Below are positions 42,126 through 51,494 of a stretch of 64,000 bases of DNA, piece after piece (the stretch's first letter is position 1; every line of letters starts with the position of its first letter). The stretch lies in NCBI RefSeq assembly GCF_002797315.1, contig NZ_KZ454936.1:2241645-2305644 (forward strand), read 5' to 3'. This stretch comes from Bacillus sp. FJAT-44742 (GTDB taxonomy: Bacteria; Bacillota; Bacilli; Bacillales; Marinococcaceae). A program made the position numbers and the translations under genes. The notes beneath the pieces were generated by a model. It did no database searches, was not told where the DNA came from, and saw only the letters and a list, made by a program, of their open reading frames with translations.

Positions 42126-42149
42126 CTTTTATCCTCCTTAAAAAATATA

Positions 42150-42262
42150 AATAAATATAAAAAAGGCATGAGAGAAAATAGAGGCCAGATAAGCTATGGG
42201 TCAGAAGAGCACACTGCTCCCTGCCATCAGCATCTGGACATCTAACTTTTTCTCTCATGCCT
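42150..42262 (-). promoter_or_regulatory. ptsG leader: GlcT-type antitermination region (RAT plus long-range terminator)
   Basis: On the transcript GGCATGAGAGAAAA (from 42261 leftward) pairs perfectly with TTTTCTCTCATGCC (42178-42165), followed by TTTTTTATATTT, forming a terminator across about 70 nt of internal sequence that itself contains a CCAGAT/ATCTGG helix. A GlcT-binding RAT hairpin would have to overlap the 5' arm. Placement between glcT and ptsG matches the known mechanism; exact RAT boundaries are inferred. Confidence 0.7.
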
Positions 42263-42300
42263 GCTTTACCAGTAACACGGAATAAGTTCATCCACGTTTA

Positions 42301-43134
42301 TTATTTAGTTCTTGAAAGCCTTTGCATATGAAGTGTTAAATAAACCGCTTCACTGTCAGGTATTGTTGTCTGTAAGGAATGCTGCATAATTTTTATCAAC
42401 TTCCAGGACAAATTGTAGCACACAGGATATTCTTGCATCAACACCTTTTTTAAAGAATGGGGCTCTTCCTCATTGTAAGTATTATTTTGTATACGCTGAA
42501 TAGCTTGGTGTAAATGTCTGATAAGTCGTTGGTGGTTCATATCCTTAGGATCCAGCTCGATATTTAGACTTTTTTCAATCACCTCTGTCAGATTAGACAC
42601 CAGCTGCGTGTGTTTGTTAACATCTGATAACGAGCGATTAGAAACTGCACTATGCAGATGTAGCGTAACAAATCCGATTTCCCCTTTAGGAAGTGAAACC
42701 CCGAGGCACCTGTTCATATACTCAATAATTTCTTCAGCGGCTGCGTATTCTTTAGGGTAAGCAAGTTCAGTTTCTTGAAGGAAAGGATTCTTAATCTCCA
42801 TTCCCTGCTGCAAACGGCGCACGGCAAAGAATAAGTGGTCTGTTAAACCAATGTGGATATGTTCATTTAGCTCGAACTTATATTGTTCTTTAACAAATGA
42901 CATCGCTTCATTCATGCAGGCAATAAAGTCTTCACTTACCTCGTTTAAAAGCTGCTTATATTGCTCCTGCTCTTCTTCTCCATGCAAAATAAAAAACTTT
43001 TCTGCTTTTTCCTCTCCAACTGAGTCACCTGTTCTCTTTCCAAAACCAATTCCCTTGCCTGTCAAAATGACTTCTTCAAACTCTTCGTGCTCCGCAATGA
43101 CGACATTGTTATTCAGAACTTTTAATACTTTCAT
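42301..43134 (-). CDS. glcT: PtsG operon transcription antiterminator (BglG family)
   Basis: This protein of about 277 residues has an N-terminal RNA-binding CAT domain (MKVLKVLNNNVVIAE, GKGIGFGKRTGD) and two PRDs with paired histidines (HIHIGLTDHLFF; GFVTLHLHSAV; HQRLIRHLHQAI; VYLTLHMQRL). GlcT binds a RAT RNA hairpin in the ptsG leader to prevent termination; PTS-dependent phosphorylation of PRD1 by EII-Glc switches it off. The ATG at 43134 follows AGAGGG. ptsG lies directly downstream with a long leader terminator, so the regulatory pair is complete. Confidence 0.92.
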   Translation of the reverse strand: MKVLKVLNNNVVIAEHEEFEEVILTGKGIGFGKRTGDSVGEEKAEKFFILHGEEEQEQYKQLLNEVSEDFIACMNEAMSFVKEQYKFELNEHIHIGLTDHLFFAVRRLQQGMEIKNPFLQETELAYPKEYAAAEEIIEYMNRCLGVSLPKGEIGFVTLHLHSAVSNRSLSDVNKHTQLVSNLTEVIEKSLNIELDPKDMNHQRLIRHLHQAIQRIQNNTYNEEEPHSLKKVLMQEYPVCYNLSWKLIKIMQHSLQTTIPDSEAVYLTLHMQRLSRTK

Positions 43135-43198
43135 CCTAAACCCTCTTTTACCCGTGTTTATCTCTTTGATCTTAAAGCTATGACACAGGGGTGTCAAC

Positions 43199-43248
43199 AA
43201 AAAAACAAGTGCTTGTAAACACCGGTGAAGCGTTCTAAGCACTTGTTT
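43199..43248 (-). terminator. fabI terminator
   Basis: On the minus strand ACAAGTGCTT pairs with AAGCACTTGT and is followed by TTTTTT. It lies between the fabI stop and glcT. Confidence 0.75.
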
Positions 43249-43258
43249 GTCTTATTGT

Positions 43259-44041
43259 TTACATCCCAATGGTGTTATATCCCCCATCGACATGAAGCAT
43301 TTCTCCTGTAATGCCCCGGGATAAGTCACTCATAAGAAATAAGGCTGTATCGCCTACTTCTTCCTGGGTGACCGCTCTTCGCAGTGGTGCCCGTTCTTCC
43401 ATTTCCTTAATCACATCGTTAAATCCAGCGATTCCTTTGGCAGCCAGGGTACGGATAGGGCCTGCAGAGATAGAATTTACACGAATTCCATCTTTTCCAA
43501 GGTCGTTAGCCAGATATTTCACGCTTGCATCCAAAGAAGCTTTCGCTACTCCCATTACGTTATAATTTTTCACTACCTGCTCTCCGCCAAGGTACGTCAT
43601 AGTAACAACTGATCCGCCTTCGCTCATCAAGTCAAGGTTTTTCACAGCTTTCATTACTCCAGTCAAGGAATAAGCGCTGATATTATGAGCTAGCAAAAAC
43701 CCATCTCTCGTAGTATTTAAATAGTCTCCTTCAAGCTCTTCTTTGTTAGCAAAAGCAATACAGTGTGCGAGGCCGTGGATCACACCTACTTCCTCTTTGA
43801 TCGTTTGAAAGGCTGATTCAATTGCTTCATCATCACTAATGTCACATGGCAGGACCACAGAGTCATCCCTCTCGAGGCTGTCAGCAAGCTGGCGAACGTT
43901 TCTCTCCAGGCGCTCTCCTGCATAAGTAAATACGAGGCGGGCTCCTGCTTTGGATAAGCTTTGGGCAATCCCCCATGCAATGCTTCTTTTATTTGCTACG
44001 CCCATCACAACATATGTACGTCCTTCTAAGGATAAATTCAT
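43259..44041 (-). CDS. fabI: Enoyl-[acyl-carrier-protein] reductase (NADH)
   Basis: This 260-residue SDR-type enzyme carries out the last reduction of fatty acid elongation. It shows the FabI-specific YVVMGVANKRSIAWGIAQSL cofactor motif, LVFTYAGERLE, AHCIAFANKEEL and the catalytic Tyr/Lys in YNVMGVAKASL (Y-x6-K), and ends GGYNTIGM. The ATG at 44041 follows AAAGGGG. Isolated by terminators, it is its own transcript. In B. subtilis fabI also lies near cotO, so the neighbourhood is conserved. Confidence 0.95.
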   Translation of the reverse strand: MNLSLEGRTYVVMGVANKRSIAWGIAQSLSKAGARLVFTYAGERLERNVRQLADSLERDDSVVLPCDISDDEAIESAFQTIKEEVGVIHGLAHCIAFANKEELEGDYLNTTRDGFLLAHNISAYSLTGVMKAVKNLDLMSEGGSVVTMTYLGGEQVVKNYNVMGVAKASLDASVKYLANDLGKDGIRVNSISAGPIRTLAAKGIAGFNDVIKEMEERAPLRRAVTQEEVGDTALFLMSDLSRGITGEMLHVDGGYNTIGM

Positions 44042-44126
44042 TTTCTAACCCCTTTCTTCCTTTGTTATTTTCCCTTGTTCTTATTACCTGGTCATAAGAA
44101 AGTATAACATGTTTTTTTTCTTTATC

Positions 44127-44423
44127 CTACCAATCAAAGATTGCCCTGACGCAAAAAGATAAAGGACTATAGAGAGACTTTTCTTCCCCTAGCTTTTCAT
44201 ATAATGATTGATGTGACTCCTCAGAACGCTCCAGAAGGGCGCTGTCCCTGAGCAACGCTTCTGCTTCCTCGAGCTCTTCAGCTGTTGCTTTTCCCGCAGG
44301 AGTCGCCTCCTTTCGCTCCTTCGAATAATAGACAAGGAAATAGACCCGAACCTTATATAAGGATAGGCCTTCTATTGATTCAGTTCTCCTTTTTAAAAAG
44401 ATGGTAACCGGCGCTACCCTCAA
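44127..44423 (-). CDS. Hypothetical protein (about 80-98 aa), start uncertain
   Basis: The frame lies between yjbQ and fabI and encodes VRVYFLVYYSKERKEATPAG followed by an acidic helical part (AEELEEAEALLRDSALLERS) and a C-terminal LYSPLSFCVRAIFDW. The composition looks like a real protein. However, the only conventional start is TTG 44423 without a clear ribosome site, while a strong AAAAAGGAG sits 35-45 nt downstream of it without an ordinary start codon behind. It follows the yjbQ terminator. I do not recognise a family. Confidence 0.35.
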   Translation of the reverse strand: MRVAPVTIFLKRRTESIEGLSLYKVRVYFLVYYSKERKEATPAGKATAEELEEAEALLRDSALLERSEESHQSLYEKLGEEKSLYSPLSFCVRAIFDW

Positions 44424-44449
44424 AGGGCCACTCTGATTGTAAAAAAAGA

Positions 44450-44480
44450 AAGAAAAAGGGCTGTTCCCAGCCCTTTAATC
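44450..44480 (-). terminator. yjbQ terminator overlapping its stop codon
   Basis: On the minus strand AAAGGGCT pairs with AGCCCTTT around GGGAAC, followed by TTCTTTC. Confidence 0.75.
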
Positions 44481-46544
44481 TTCGTAATCGCTTCTTCTCA
44501 TCACTGTTTTTGGTATTTCTGTTCCTCTTGCCCCTCTTTCGTCCACCTCTTGATCTATCGGTGGGAACATCACCATAAAGCTTTCGGGCGGAAGAGTTGC
44601 CAGATGCTGGGGGAGATCCTCCAATACAGGACTCCACGCACTTGTTCCTCTTCTTCCGCTGATTAAAATAACAAGGGTATCTTTCTTTGTTTTCTGAAGG
44701 GGACCCTCCAGAACCTCTTCCCATGAATCAGCTTCTTCTATCTCAAAGGTAACTTGCGGTTCAGCTCCACTGATAATTCCCTCGAACCGCTTTTTCTTAT
44801 CTTTCACGACAATTACTTCTATCTGAGCACTTAGTTGAGCTGCCAATCTCTTAATAGTAATTACTGATTCCATAAAGCCGCTTTGATGGTCACTACCAGG
44901 AGGAAAGAGGAGTACCAGCTTATTTACTGTATTAATTGGATGGGCAAACTTGGAAACAATCAGGTGCTGCTGAGTAAGGTCTAGAATCTGGTCAAGTTTT
45001 CGGCCAAACATTTTTGATTCCGTAGACGTTTCAGCCTTCCACTCAAGAAGAATCGTATCTATACTTTTCTCTTGTGAAGCCCGTTCAATACCGGCAGCTA
45101 CATTGGCATCAACTGGGGTCAAAATTTGAACAGGCACCTCAGCTGCTGCCCCGTAAACAATGGCGTGACCAAGCATTTTCTCTGCTTCAGCGAGCCGTTT
45201 TGCATCTGGTTTCCCCTGATCCTGGACCACATGTAACGCATATACGTGCTCTGTGGAATGCTGCGTCCTTAATAAAAAGGCAAGATCGAGCAGTGCATCT
45301 GTGGTGGTTGTGGTGGTTTGGGAAAGTGGTATGAGCACTCTTCCGGCATCCTGCTTCGTACGTGAAAAGCTTACTTCCTCGTTTAAAGCCATTTGCCTGC
45401 CGTATTTTTCCACTACATATGGGCCAATCATACAAGTAATAAGAATCATAAAGATTACACCGTTTACGGTCGTCTGGTCAAACAGGCCCAGATCGTACCC
45501 GACAAGAGTAGCCGCAAGAGTGGCCGCTGCCTGTGGCACGGAAAGCCCAAACATTACTTTTTCCTCGGTTTTATTAAAATGAAATAATTTAGAGGAAAAA
45601 TAGACAGCGAGCCATTTCCCTATAGGAAGGAGTAAAATCATCCCGCCGGCAAGAGCCCAGGACTCTGGCGACTCTATAAATAGGCGGACATCCATCAACA
45701 TACCCACACTTAACAGGAAAAATGGAATAAATAGCGCATTTCCCACAAATTTGATTCGATTCATTAACGGACCATGCTCTAAGATGTACCTGTTTAAAGC
45801 CAGACCTGCCAGGAACGCCCCAATAATGGGTTCCAGCCCGGCAAATGTCGCCCCTGCTGCGCTGGCAAACAACATTGTCATCACAAAAATGTATTCTCTT
45901 GATCCTTCATGACTTGTTTTTCTAAAAAATATTTTAGATAAAAAGGGCAAAATAAGAAAAACAAGAGTGACATAGAGAATAATTGATACGAACAGAACCA
46001 TCCAAAAAGCAGCATTAATCTGTCCTTGTGTCATTGCTGCAATAATAGCAAGAACAAGCATAGCTCCTGTATCTGTTATAACCACTCCACCCACCGTCGT
46101 GGTTATAGCTCTATTTTTTGTTATTCCCAGCCGGCTGGCTATCGGATAGGCAAGCAATGTATGAGAACCAAGAATAGATCCAAGCAGGACAGAAGCTGTT
46201 AGTGAATAACCCAATACCAGTGCCAGGACTAAGCCTAGAAAAAATGGGATAGCAAAGGAAAATGACCCGTAAATAACACTGTCCCTCCGATATTTCTGAA
46301 ATCCTTCCAGGTCAATCTCCAGCCCCGCAATAAAAATGATATATAATAGTCCAACTGTACCGAGTAAAACAATTGTATTGTCTCTTTCAATAAGGCCGAG
46401 ACCATTAGGGCCGATGATTACACCGGCAAGTATAAGGCCAATCAGGCCGGGAGTTCTTAATTTGTGCATCAGCATTGGAGCAAGCAAAAACGTCACCATA
46501 GCTAGAGCGAAAATTAAAACCGGATCGCCAATAGCTGTATACAT
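44475..46544 (-). CDS. yjbQ: Monovalent cation:proton antiporter-2 family protein (YjbQ)
   Basis: This 689-residue CPA2 antiporter has a Na+/H+ exchanger domain of 12-13 membrane segments (about residues 1-390; LRTPGLIGLILAGVIIGPNGLG, LFIAGLEIDL, the ion-site ITDTGAMLVLA) and a cytoplasmic C-terminal part with two UspA-like halves (about 410-650). It exports Na+ or K+ in exchange for H+ and supports pH and salt homeostasis. The ATG at 46544 has AAGGAG upstream. It is divergent from prpE, as expected from the B. subtilis order yjbP-yjbQ. It has its own terminator. Confidence 0.9.
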   Translation of the reverse strand: MYTAIGDPVLIFALAMVTFLLAPMLMHKLRTPGLIGLILAGVIIGPNGLGLIERDNTIVLLGTVGLLYIIFIAGLEIDLEGFQKYRRDSVIYGSFSFAIPFFLGLVLALVLGYSLTASVLLGSILGSHTLLAYPIASRLGITKNRAITTTVGGVVITDTGAMLVLAIIAAMTQGQINAAFWMVLFVSIILYVTLVFLILPFLSKIFFRKTSHEGSREYIFVMTMLFASAAGATFAGLEPIIGAFLAGLALNRYILEHGPLMNRIKFVGNALFIPFFLLSVGMLMDVRLFIESPESWALAGGMILLLPIGKWLAVYFSSKLFHFNKTEEKVMFGLSVPQAAATLAATLVGYDLGLFDQTTVNGVIFMILITCMIGPYVVEKYGRQMALNEEVSFSRTKQDAGRVLIPLSQTTTTTTDALLDLAFLLRTQHSTEHVYALHVVQDQGKPDAKRLAEAEKMLGHAIVYGAAAEVPVQILTPVDANVAAGIERASQEKSIDTILLEWKAETSTESKMFGRKLDQILDLTQQHLIVSKFAHPINTVNKLVLLFPPGSDHQSGFMESVITIKRLAAQLSAQIEVIVVKDKKKRFEGIISGAEPQVTFEIEEADSWEEVLEGPLQKTKKDTLVILISGRRGTSAWSPVLEDLPQHLATLPPESFMVMFPPIDQEVDERGARGTEIPKTVMRRSDYED

Positions 46545-46800
46545 GTTCCATCTCCTTTATAAAACATTTTTTCCCGCTAATCCCATCATGTTTTTGTTCT
46601 GTTTAAATAGGGAATGGGTCAATCTCATTACAACGGCAGCGCCCGCCTTCTAGTAGGTATGGCTGACGACTACCTCTGCAAAGATAACATTATCACATTA
46701 TTGGTTTCTTGCCGTCAATGCAAAATGCGTGATATATAAAGCCTTTTTATACCATTGTAAGAGGAAAACGCTTAAATTATTCTGGAGGAGGAAAAACGAT

Positions 46801-47550
46801 ATGAAATTGGATTTTATAGGCGATATCCATGGATGTCTTCATGAATTAAAAGAAATGCTTTCGACGTTGAACTATAAGTACATTGATGGGAAGTGGACTC
46901 ACCCTGATAACAGGAAACTCGTATTTATCGGTGACCTGACAGACCGGGGACCTGATTCAGTTGGTGTCATAGAGCTTGTTTTTTCTCTTACTGAAAATAA
47001 TATCGCTTATTATGTCCCTGGCAATCACTGTGATAAGCTGTACCGGTACTTTTTAGGAAGGAATATAGTGATCAGCCACGGTCTAGAAACAACGGTTGAA
47101 GAATTAGAGAACCTTGACCGCAGAACGTACAAAAAGGTTCGTGCCCGCTTTATGAAGCTTTTTGAAGGCTCTCCTCTTTATCATGAGCTGGACGAGGGAA
47201 ACATTGTAGCCGCCCATGCTGGAATCCGTGAAGATTATATTGGGCGTCATGATAAGAAGGTAAAAACCTTCGTCTTATACGGTGATATTACCGGGGAAAA
47301 AGAACCGAATGGATCTCCAGTGAGAAGAGATTGGGCAAAAAAGTATAATGGAAATTCCTGGATCGTTTACGGACACACTCCGGTTATAAAACCCCGAATG
47401 TTGAACCGAACGATCAATATAGACACAGGCTGCGTATTTGGAGGGGCCTTAACAGCCTTTAAGTACCCAGAGAAAGAACTCATCTCTGTCCCTTCCACCA
47501 TGCCATTTGTACAGGAGAAGTTCCGAGAATTCGAAGAAAATGAACTCTAA
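46801..47550 (+). CDS. prpE: Bis(5'-nucleosyl)-tetraphosphatase PrpE (PPP-family phosphatase)
   Basis: This 249-residue serine/threonine-phosphatase-fold enzyme has all metal motifs: GDIHGC (GDxHG), [12 protein letters not shown] (GDxVDRG), PGNHCDK (GNHD-like with Cys), and two late histidines (AHAGI and YGHTPV). It hydrolyses Ap4A asymmetrically to AMP and ATP; in B. subtilis PrpE also affects germination. The ATG at 46801 was chosen because GGAGGAGG lies before it; the longer frame upstream has none. It is divergent from yjbQ. Confidence 0.9.
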   Translation: MKLDFIGDIHGCLHELKEMLSTLNYKYIDGKWTHPDNRKLVFIGDLTDRGPDSVGVIELVFSLTENNIAYYVPGNHCDKLYRYFLGRNIVISHGLETTVEELENLDRRTYKKVRARFMKLFEGSPLYHELDEGNIVAAHAGIREDYIGRHDKKVKTFVLYGDITGEKEPNGSPVRRDWAKKYNGNSWIVYGHTPVIKPRMLNRTINIDTGCVFGGALTAFKYPEKELISVPSTMPFVQEKFREFEENEL

Positions 47551-47665
47551 AGGGTTGAAGTCAGTCCCCTGTTCATAGTATGGATGAAAGCCCATAATCC
47601 TTGAGAATGGACCATAATTGTGCGTTTTTAATCCTCTTTCCTCCTCTTCTGCAATTTCCAGTATT

Positions 47666-47698
47666 AAAAAAACAGGCTGTACTTTGCAGCCTGTTTTG
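47666..47698 (-). terminator. Terminator of the yjbL-relQ-nadK-yjbO operon
   Basis: On the minus strand AAACAGGCTG pairs with CAGCCTGTTT, followed by TTTT. It overlaps the region just after the yjbO stop at 47699. Confidence 0.85.
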
Positions 47699-48595
47699 TT
47701 AGTCAATGGCTTTCCATGCCTGGACAATGTCATGAGGAAGTGGTGCATGAACGTTTATTTTTTGAAAAGATATTGGATGAATCGTTGAATAATAACCCGA
47801 GTGAAGTGCCTGGCGCCGAATATAACGTTGAGAACCTCCGTACAGGTCATCACCAGCAAGAGGGTGACCGATATGAGACATATGCACCCTAATTTGGTGG
47901 GTTCGACCTGTCTCTAACGTAAGCTCAATCATGCTGGCGCTGCCTTTTTCCTTTATGACCTTATACGAGCTTTCTGCATAATCACCAGTGCTGATTACTG
48001 TTCTTTCAATCATGCTTCCTTCCCTGCGTCCAATAGGTGCAATGATCTGCCCTTTTTTCGGAATAACCCTGCCTTCAGCCACGGCAGTATACTCTCTCAC
48101 TGACCATCCTTCCTTTTGAAAAAAAGAAAGCCTCTCATGAATATATTGATGCTTTGCTAACGTTACAATTCCGCTTGTATCTCTGTCTAAACGATTTACG
48201 GCATGAAAGGCCGATGGAATCTTTTGTTCTTTGTAATAATGAATGACAGCTTCAGCAAGAGAGCAGCCTCTCTCTCCTCTCCCCGGGATCGTTGCCATCC
48301 CCGCAGGCTTGTCAACAATGAGAAGATGTTCGTCCTCGTACAAAATAGAAAGTGGAAAGAAAAAGGGTTCAAGTTCTGCGGAAGGTTTCTCCAAAGGGAA
48401 GTACACCGTAACAGTATCTTCCGGGTTTAAAAAAGCCCGAACTGTTTCCTCTCTTCCGTTAACAAGCAGATTCCCTTCTTTTTTTATCGCTTTCAATGTA
48501 CGCCCTGACATGCCGATCTCATGTCTTAAAAAGGAACGGAGAGTGCCTTCTTCAAAGGTAGAAGGCACTCTCCATATAGCTTTAGGCGAATTCAT
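47699..48595 (-). CDS. yjbO: RluA-family pseudouridine synthase (YjbO)
   Basis: This 298-residue RNA-modifying enzyme has an N-terminal S4 RNA-binding domain (FLRHEIGMSGRTLKAIKKEG, VNGREETVRA) and an RluA catalytic domain with the active-site Asp in NRLDRDTSGIV and the later RTHQIRVHMSHIGHPLAGDDLYG. It isomerises uridines in rRNA or tRNA; the site is not known. The ATG at 48595 is 19 bp after the nadK stop, so it is the last gene of the yjbL-relQ-nadK-yjbO operon, the same order as in B. subtilis. Confidence 0.92.
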   Translation of the reverse strand: MNSPKAIWRVPSTFEEGTLRSFLRHEIGMSGRTLKAIKKEGNLLVNGREETVRAFLNPEDTVTVYFPLEKPSAELEPFFFPLSILYEDEHLLIVDKPAGMATIPGRGERGCSLAEAVIHYYKEQKIPSAFHAVNRLDRDTSGIVTLAKHQYIHERLSFFQKEGWSVREYTAVAEGRVIPKKGQIIAPIGRREGSMIERTVISTGDYAESSYKVIKEKGSASMIELTLETGRTHQIRVHMSHIGHPLAGDDLYGGSQRYIRRQALHSGYYSTIHPISFQKINVHAPLPHDIVQAWKAID

Positions 48596-48614
48596 TTACC
48601 TCACCACTTTTATG

Positions 48615-49409
48615 TTAGTCGCCAATGAATGATTCCTTAACTCTTTTCCAGAAAGGAAATGGCCTGAAACGAGCAAAGCGAACTTTCTCTTCAGCTACCC
48701 GGCATTGAATGGATTTGACTTTGTTATCTACTAAGGTTGTATGATCAATTGTCAGCTGCAAATCTACATCGTTCAATGGGCGTAACAAGCAGGTATGGTG
48801 CTGCGGCAGTACCAGAGGAGAGCCTACAGTACGGTATACCCGGTTATTGATCGACGCCATCTCTGCTACTTGCATCGAAGCAAGGGAAGGATGCAAGATC
48901 GCTCCTCCTAGTGCTTTATTATAGGCTGTGCTTCCAGATGGAGTTGAAATACAAAGGCCATCCCCGCGAAAGGTTTCAAAATTTTCCCCTTTAATATCCA
49001 CGTCGCATACTAAAGACCCTTCCATGGTTTGGACTGTACATTCATTAATCGCAAGATAGCGGTCAGATTGGGGCTGATTATAATGTCTCACAACAACCTC
49101 AAGTAAAGGGTATTCCACAATCTGAAACGGAGTCTTTGCAATATGGATGACAAGCTTTTCCACTTCCTCCGGCTTCCAGTCAGCATAAAATCCTAAATGA
49201 CCGGTATGGACTCCGACAAAACACATTTCATCCAGCTTATCTTTATAGTGATGAAAAGCGTGAAGAAGGGTTCCATCACCGCCAACAGAAATAACAATTT
49301 CCGGATTCTCTTCATCATATACAAGGCCAAAATCATTCAAATAACTTTTTACTCTTTGCTGGAGGGCGTTTGATGTTTCATCCCCCCTGGAGGTTACCGT
49401 GTATCTCAT
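48615..49409 (-). CDS. nadK: NAD kinase
   Basis: This 264-residue ATP-dependent NAD kinase makes NADP. Its motifs are complete: [17 protein letters not shown] (GGDGT, about residue 44), [20 protein letters not shown] and [12 protein letters not shown] (NAD-binding). It corresponds to YjbN of B. subtilis. In the operon it follows relQ by 114 bp and precedes yjbO by 19 bp. RBS is GACGGG-like and weak, suggesting translation partly from readthrough or a structured leader; nothing unusual in the protein. Confidence 0.94.
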   Translation of the reverse strand: MRYTVTSRGDETSNALQQRVKSYLNDFGLVYDEENPEIVISVGGDGTLLHAFHHYKDKLDEMCFVGVHTGHLGFYADWKPEEVEKLVIHIAKTPFQIVEYPLLEVVVRHYNQPQSDRYLAINECTVQTMEGSLVCDVDIKGENFETFRGDGLCISTPSGSTAYNKALGGAILHPSLASMQVAEMASINNRVYRTVGSPLVLPQHHTCLLRPLNDVDLQLTIDHTTLVDNKVKSIQCRVAEEKVRFARFRPFPFWKRVKESFIGD

Positions 49410-49523
49410 GTTACCCGTCCCCTGTCCTTCCTTTAATAAACCAGAAACTGAATCCTGGTATTTTATCTTTGGTTCCTATTAGTCCTTTATATCCTGTGCT
49501 GATATTTGTATGGTGTATTTAAA

Positions 49524-50144
49524 TTATGTAGACCCGCGCTGTTGAGATAATATTTGTTGAGCTTCACGGACTTCCCCCTGAATTTTGGACATCTCTTCAT
49601 CGAGCTGGAAAGCCGCTTCAGCCGCTCGCTGAAGACGTCTCTTAATGTCTTCAGGGATCTCCCCGCTGTATTTGTAATTTAATGAATGTTCTATGGTGGC
49701 CCAAAAATTCATAGCCATCGTTCTCACTTGAATTTCCACCATGACATCCTTTTGTCCTTCAATAGTATGGACAGGGTAGTTTACCACCATGTGATAAGAG
49801 CGATACCCGCTTTCTTTCTTTTCTTTAATATAATCTCTTTCTTCAATTACTTTAAAATCCTTTCGCGCGTGAACAAGCGCGACAATCGTGTCAATATCGG
49901 TAACGAACTGGCAGACAATTCTTACACCGGCGATATCCTGCATTTCTTCCAGGCGATCCAGAGACATATTTTTTCTTTTTGCTTTATCAAGGATGCTGGT
50001 GATTGGCTTCACCCGCGCAGTAACAAATTCTATAGGCGTGTGCTGAGAAGACCTTTGATACTGTTCTCTCAAACCTTTTAGCTTTACTTTAAGCTCTTCC
50101 ACAGCCTGCTTATAAGGAGACAAAAAGACTTCCCAGTTGCTCAT
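49524..50144 (-). CDS. relQ: Small alarmone synthetase RelQ/SasB (YjbM)
   Basis: This 206-residue synthetase transfers pyrophosphate from ATP to GDP or GTP to make (p)ppGpp. The RelA_SpoT domain shows FVTARVKPITSILDKAKRKN, DIAGVRIVCQFVTDI (synthetase motif with Asp), IKEKKESGYRSYHMVV and VEIQVRTMAMNFWATIEHSLNYKY. The HD hydrolase domain is absent, as in all small alarmone synthetases. Tetramer-forming C-terminal helix is present (RLQRAAEAAFQLDEEM). It starts 18 bp after yjbL and is part of the yjbL-relQ-nadK-yjbO operon. Confidence 0.93.
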   Translation of the reverse strand: MSNWEVFLSPYKQAVEELKVKLKGLREQYQRSSQHTPIEFVTARVKPITSILDKAKRKNMSLDRLEEMQDIAGVRIVCQFVTDIDTIVALVHARKDFKVIEERDYIKEKKESGYRSYHMVVNYPVHTIEGQKDVMVEIQVRTMAMNFWATIEHSLNYKYSGEIPEDIKRRLQRAAEAAFQLDEEMSKIQGEVREAQQILSQQRGST

Positions 50145-50162
50145 TTGACCACCTGCTTCTTC

Positions 50163-50549
50163 TTACTTATTTAATTGAAAGGCGTTTTCAAAGGCCGCCA
50201 CCATATCCTCTCCGTAGTTCCCATTACCTTCGATGTTATCAAGAAGATATTCCAATTCTTCTTTGAACTTTTCCAGTGTAATATTTTCTGGTCCTTCCAA
50301 AACAGCCGGAAGTCCTTTTTGATAGCCCTCATGTAATTGGGGCCACGTATGCTTTGGAAAACGAAGCTGGACAAACTGACCGTCAAGCTCCAAGATATAA
50401 ACCAAAGCCAAGGCATCAGAGTCTGCAAGCATTCTTTCTCCGTCTTTCAGTTTTAACCACTCATCCTTTGGCCACTCTTCTATAGGAGTAAGTAATAGTT
50501 CATTTTCTTCAATTTTCACTTGCGTTATGGTAAGTACGTGCTGCTGCAT
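50163..50549 (-). CDS. yjbL: UPF0738 family protein (YjbL)
   Basis: This 128-residue acidic protein matches the uncharacterised UPF0738 family: ENELLLTPIEEWPKDEWLKL, then ADSDALALVYILELDGQFVQLRFPK and LEGPENITLEKFKEELEYLLDNIEGNGNYG. It has no signal peptide or membrane segment. The ATG at 50549 follows TGAGGTGA. It is the first gene of the yjbL-relQ-nadK-yjbO transcript, directly upstream of the alarmone synthetase. Its function is unknown; conservation of this position suggests a link with RelQ. Confidence 0.85.
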   Translation of the reverse strand: MQQHVLTITQVKIEENELLLTPIEEWPKDEWLKLKDGERMLADSDALALVYILELDGQFVQLRFPKHTWPQLHEGYQKGLPAVLEGPENITLEKFKEELEYLLDNIEGNGNYGEDMVAAFENAFQLNK

Positions 50550-50806
50550 GGTTTCACCTCATTATATTTCTATCACTAGTGCAGGACTAAGCCTGAACAA
50601 TCCTGTATTCTCTTTCTATTTTACCACACCACGCCTTTTCAACTCTAACAGAAGGCTGTCACAAGCCAGTATCATTCAACAATATTCAGTCGGAGGCAGC
50701 ATTTTAAAGAACAGCTTCTATCGAGCCTCTTTTTGGTCCCATCCTGAAGACATGTTATCTTATATTCAAGTAATTATTTTTCAGCATAAATAAAAGGAGA
50801 GAAACT

Positions 50807-51406
50807 ATGGGTCAAGATATTGAAATTGAAGGAAAGAATCTGGTTACCAAAGATGAGTTTGAACGCTTGATGAAGGAATGGAACCTTTCTTATGATCAAT
50901 TCACACGTCAACGCAACACCTATTTTGACACAGAAGATTTTCAAATAAAAGGGAAAAAAGCGGCTCTTCGCATCAGGGAGAAGAACAATCAATGGATGTT
51001 GACTCTTAAAGAACCCCACAAAGATGAACTTCTGGAAACAAATCAGCTGTTAACCGAAAAAGAAGCCGAAAGAGCAATTCAAACGGGACATATCCCCGAA
51101 GGAGAAGTTGAAAAACAATTAAACCTTTCTCTTTCCTTAACCGATATAAAAAAAGTAAACAACCTTGGCACACTGACTACATACCGTCTAGAGCTTCCTT
51201 ATCAAAAGGGAGAGCTTGTATTTGACCACAGCACTTATTTGGATAAGGATGATTATGAACTGGAATTTGAAGGAACGAGTAGAGACCATGTCGACAAGGT
51301 ACTGATGGCCATCTTAGATAAATATGACATCCCTAAAAGGGAAACACCAAACAAAATACAAAGGTTTTTTAATAGAAAAAGCGAATTAACAAAGAAAACG
51401 GAGTAG
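50807..51406 (+). CDS. yjbK: CYTH domain protein (YjbK, inorganic tripolyphosphatase-like)
   Basis: This 199-residue protein has the CYTH tunnel-fold pattern: IEIEGKNL (ExExK) at the start, [19 protein letters not shown] (R-x-R and K), [21 protein letters not shown] and ELEFEGTS (E-x-E). Bacterial homologues hydrolyse inorganic tripolyphosphate or bind nucleotides; the physiological substrate is not settled. The ATG follows AAAAGGAGA. It is divergent from yjbL as in B. subtilis, where yjbK, yjbL and yjbM lie together. Confidence 0.88.
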   Translation: MGQDIEIEGKNLVTKDEFERLMKEWNLSYDQFTRQRNTYFDTEDFQIKGKKAALRIREKNNQWMLTLKEPHKDELLETNQLLTEKEAERAIQTGHIPEGEVEKQLNLSLSLTDIKKVNNLGTLTTYRLELPYQKGELVFDHSTYLDKDDYELEFEGTSRDHVDKVLMAILDKYDIPKRETPNKIQRFFNRKSELTKKTE

Positions 51407-51494
51407 CTTTTCATTTAGGTTCATTTCTCCGAATCCTTTTCTTTGTTCCGTCCCATGCATTTGCTCTTATGTATACTTTAACGAGGTGAAAGTA

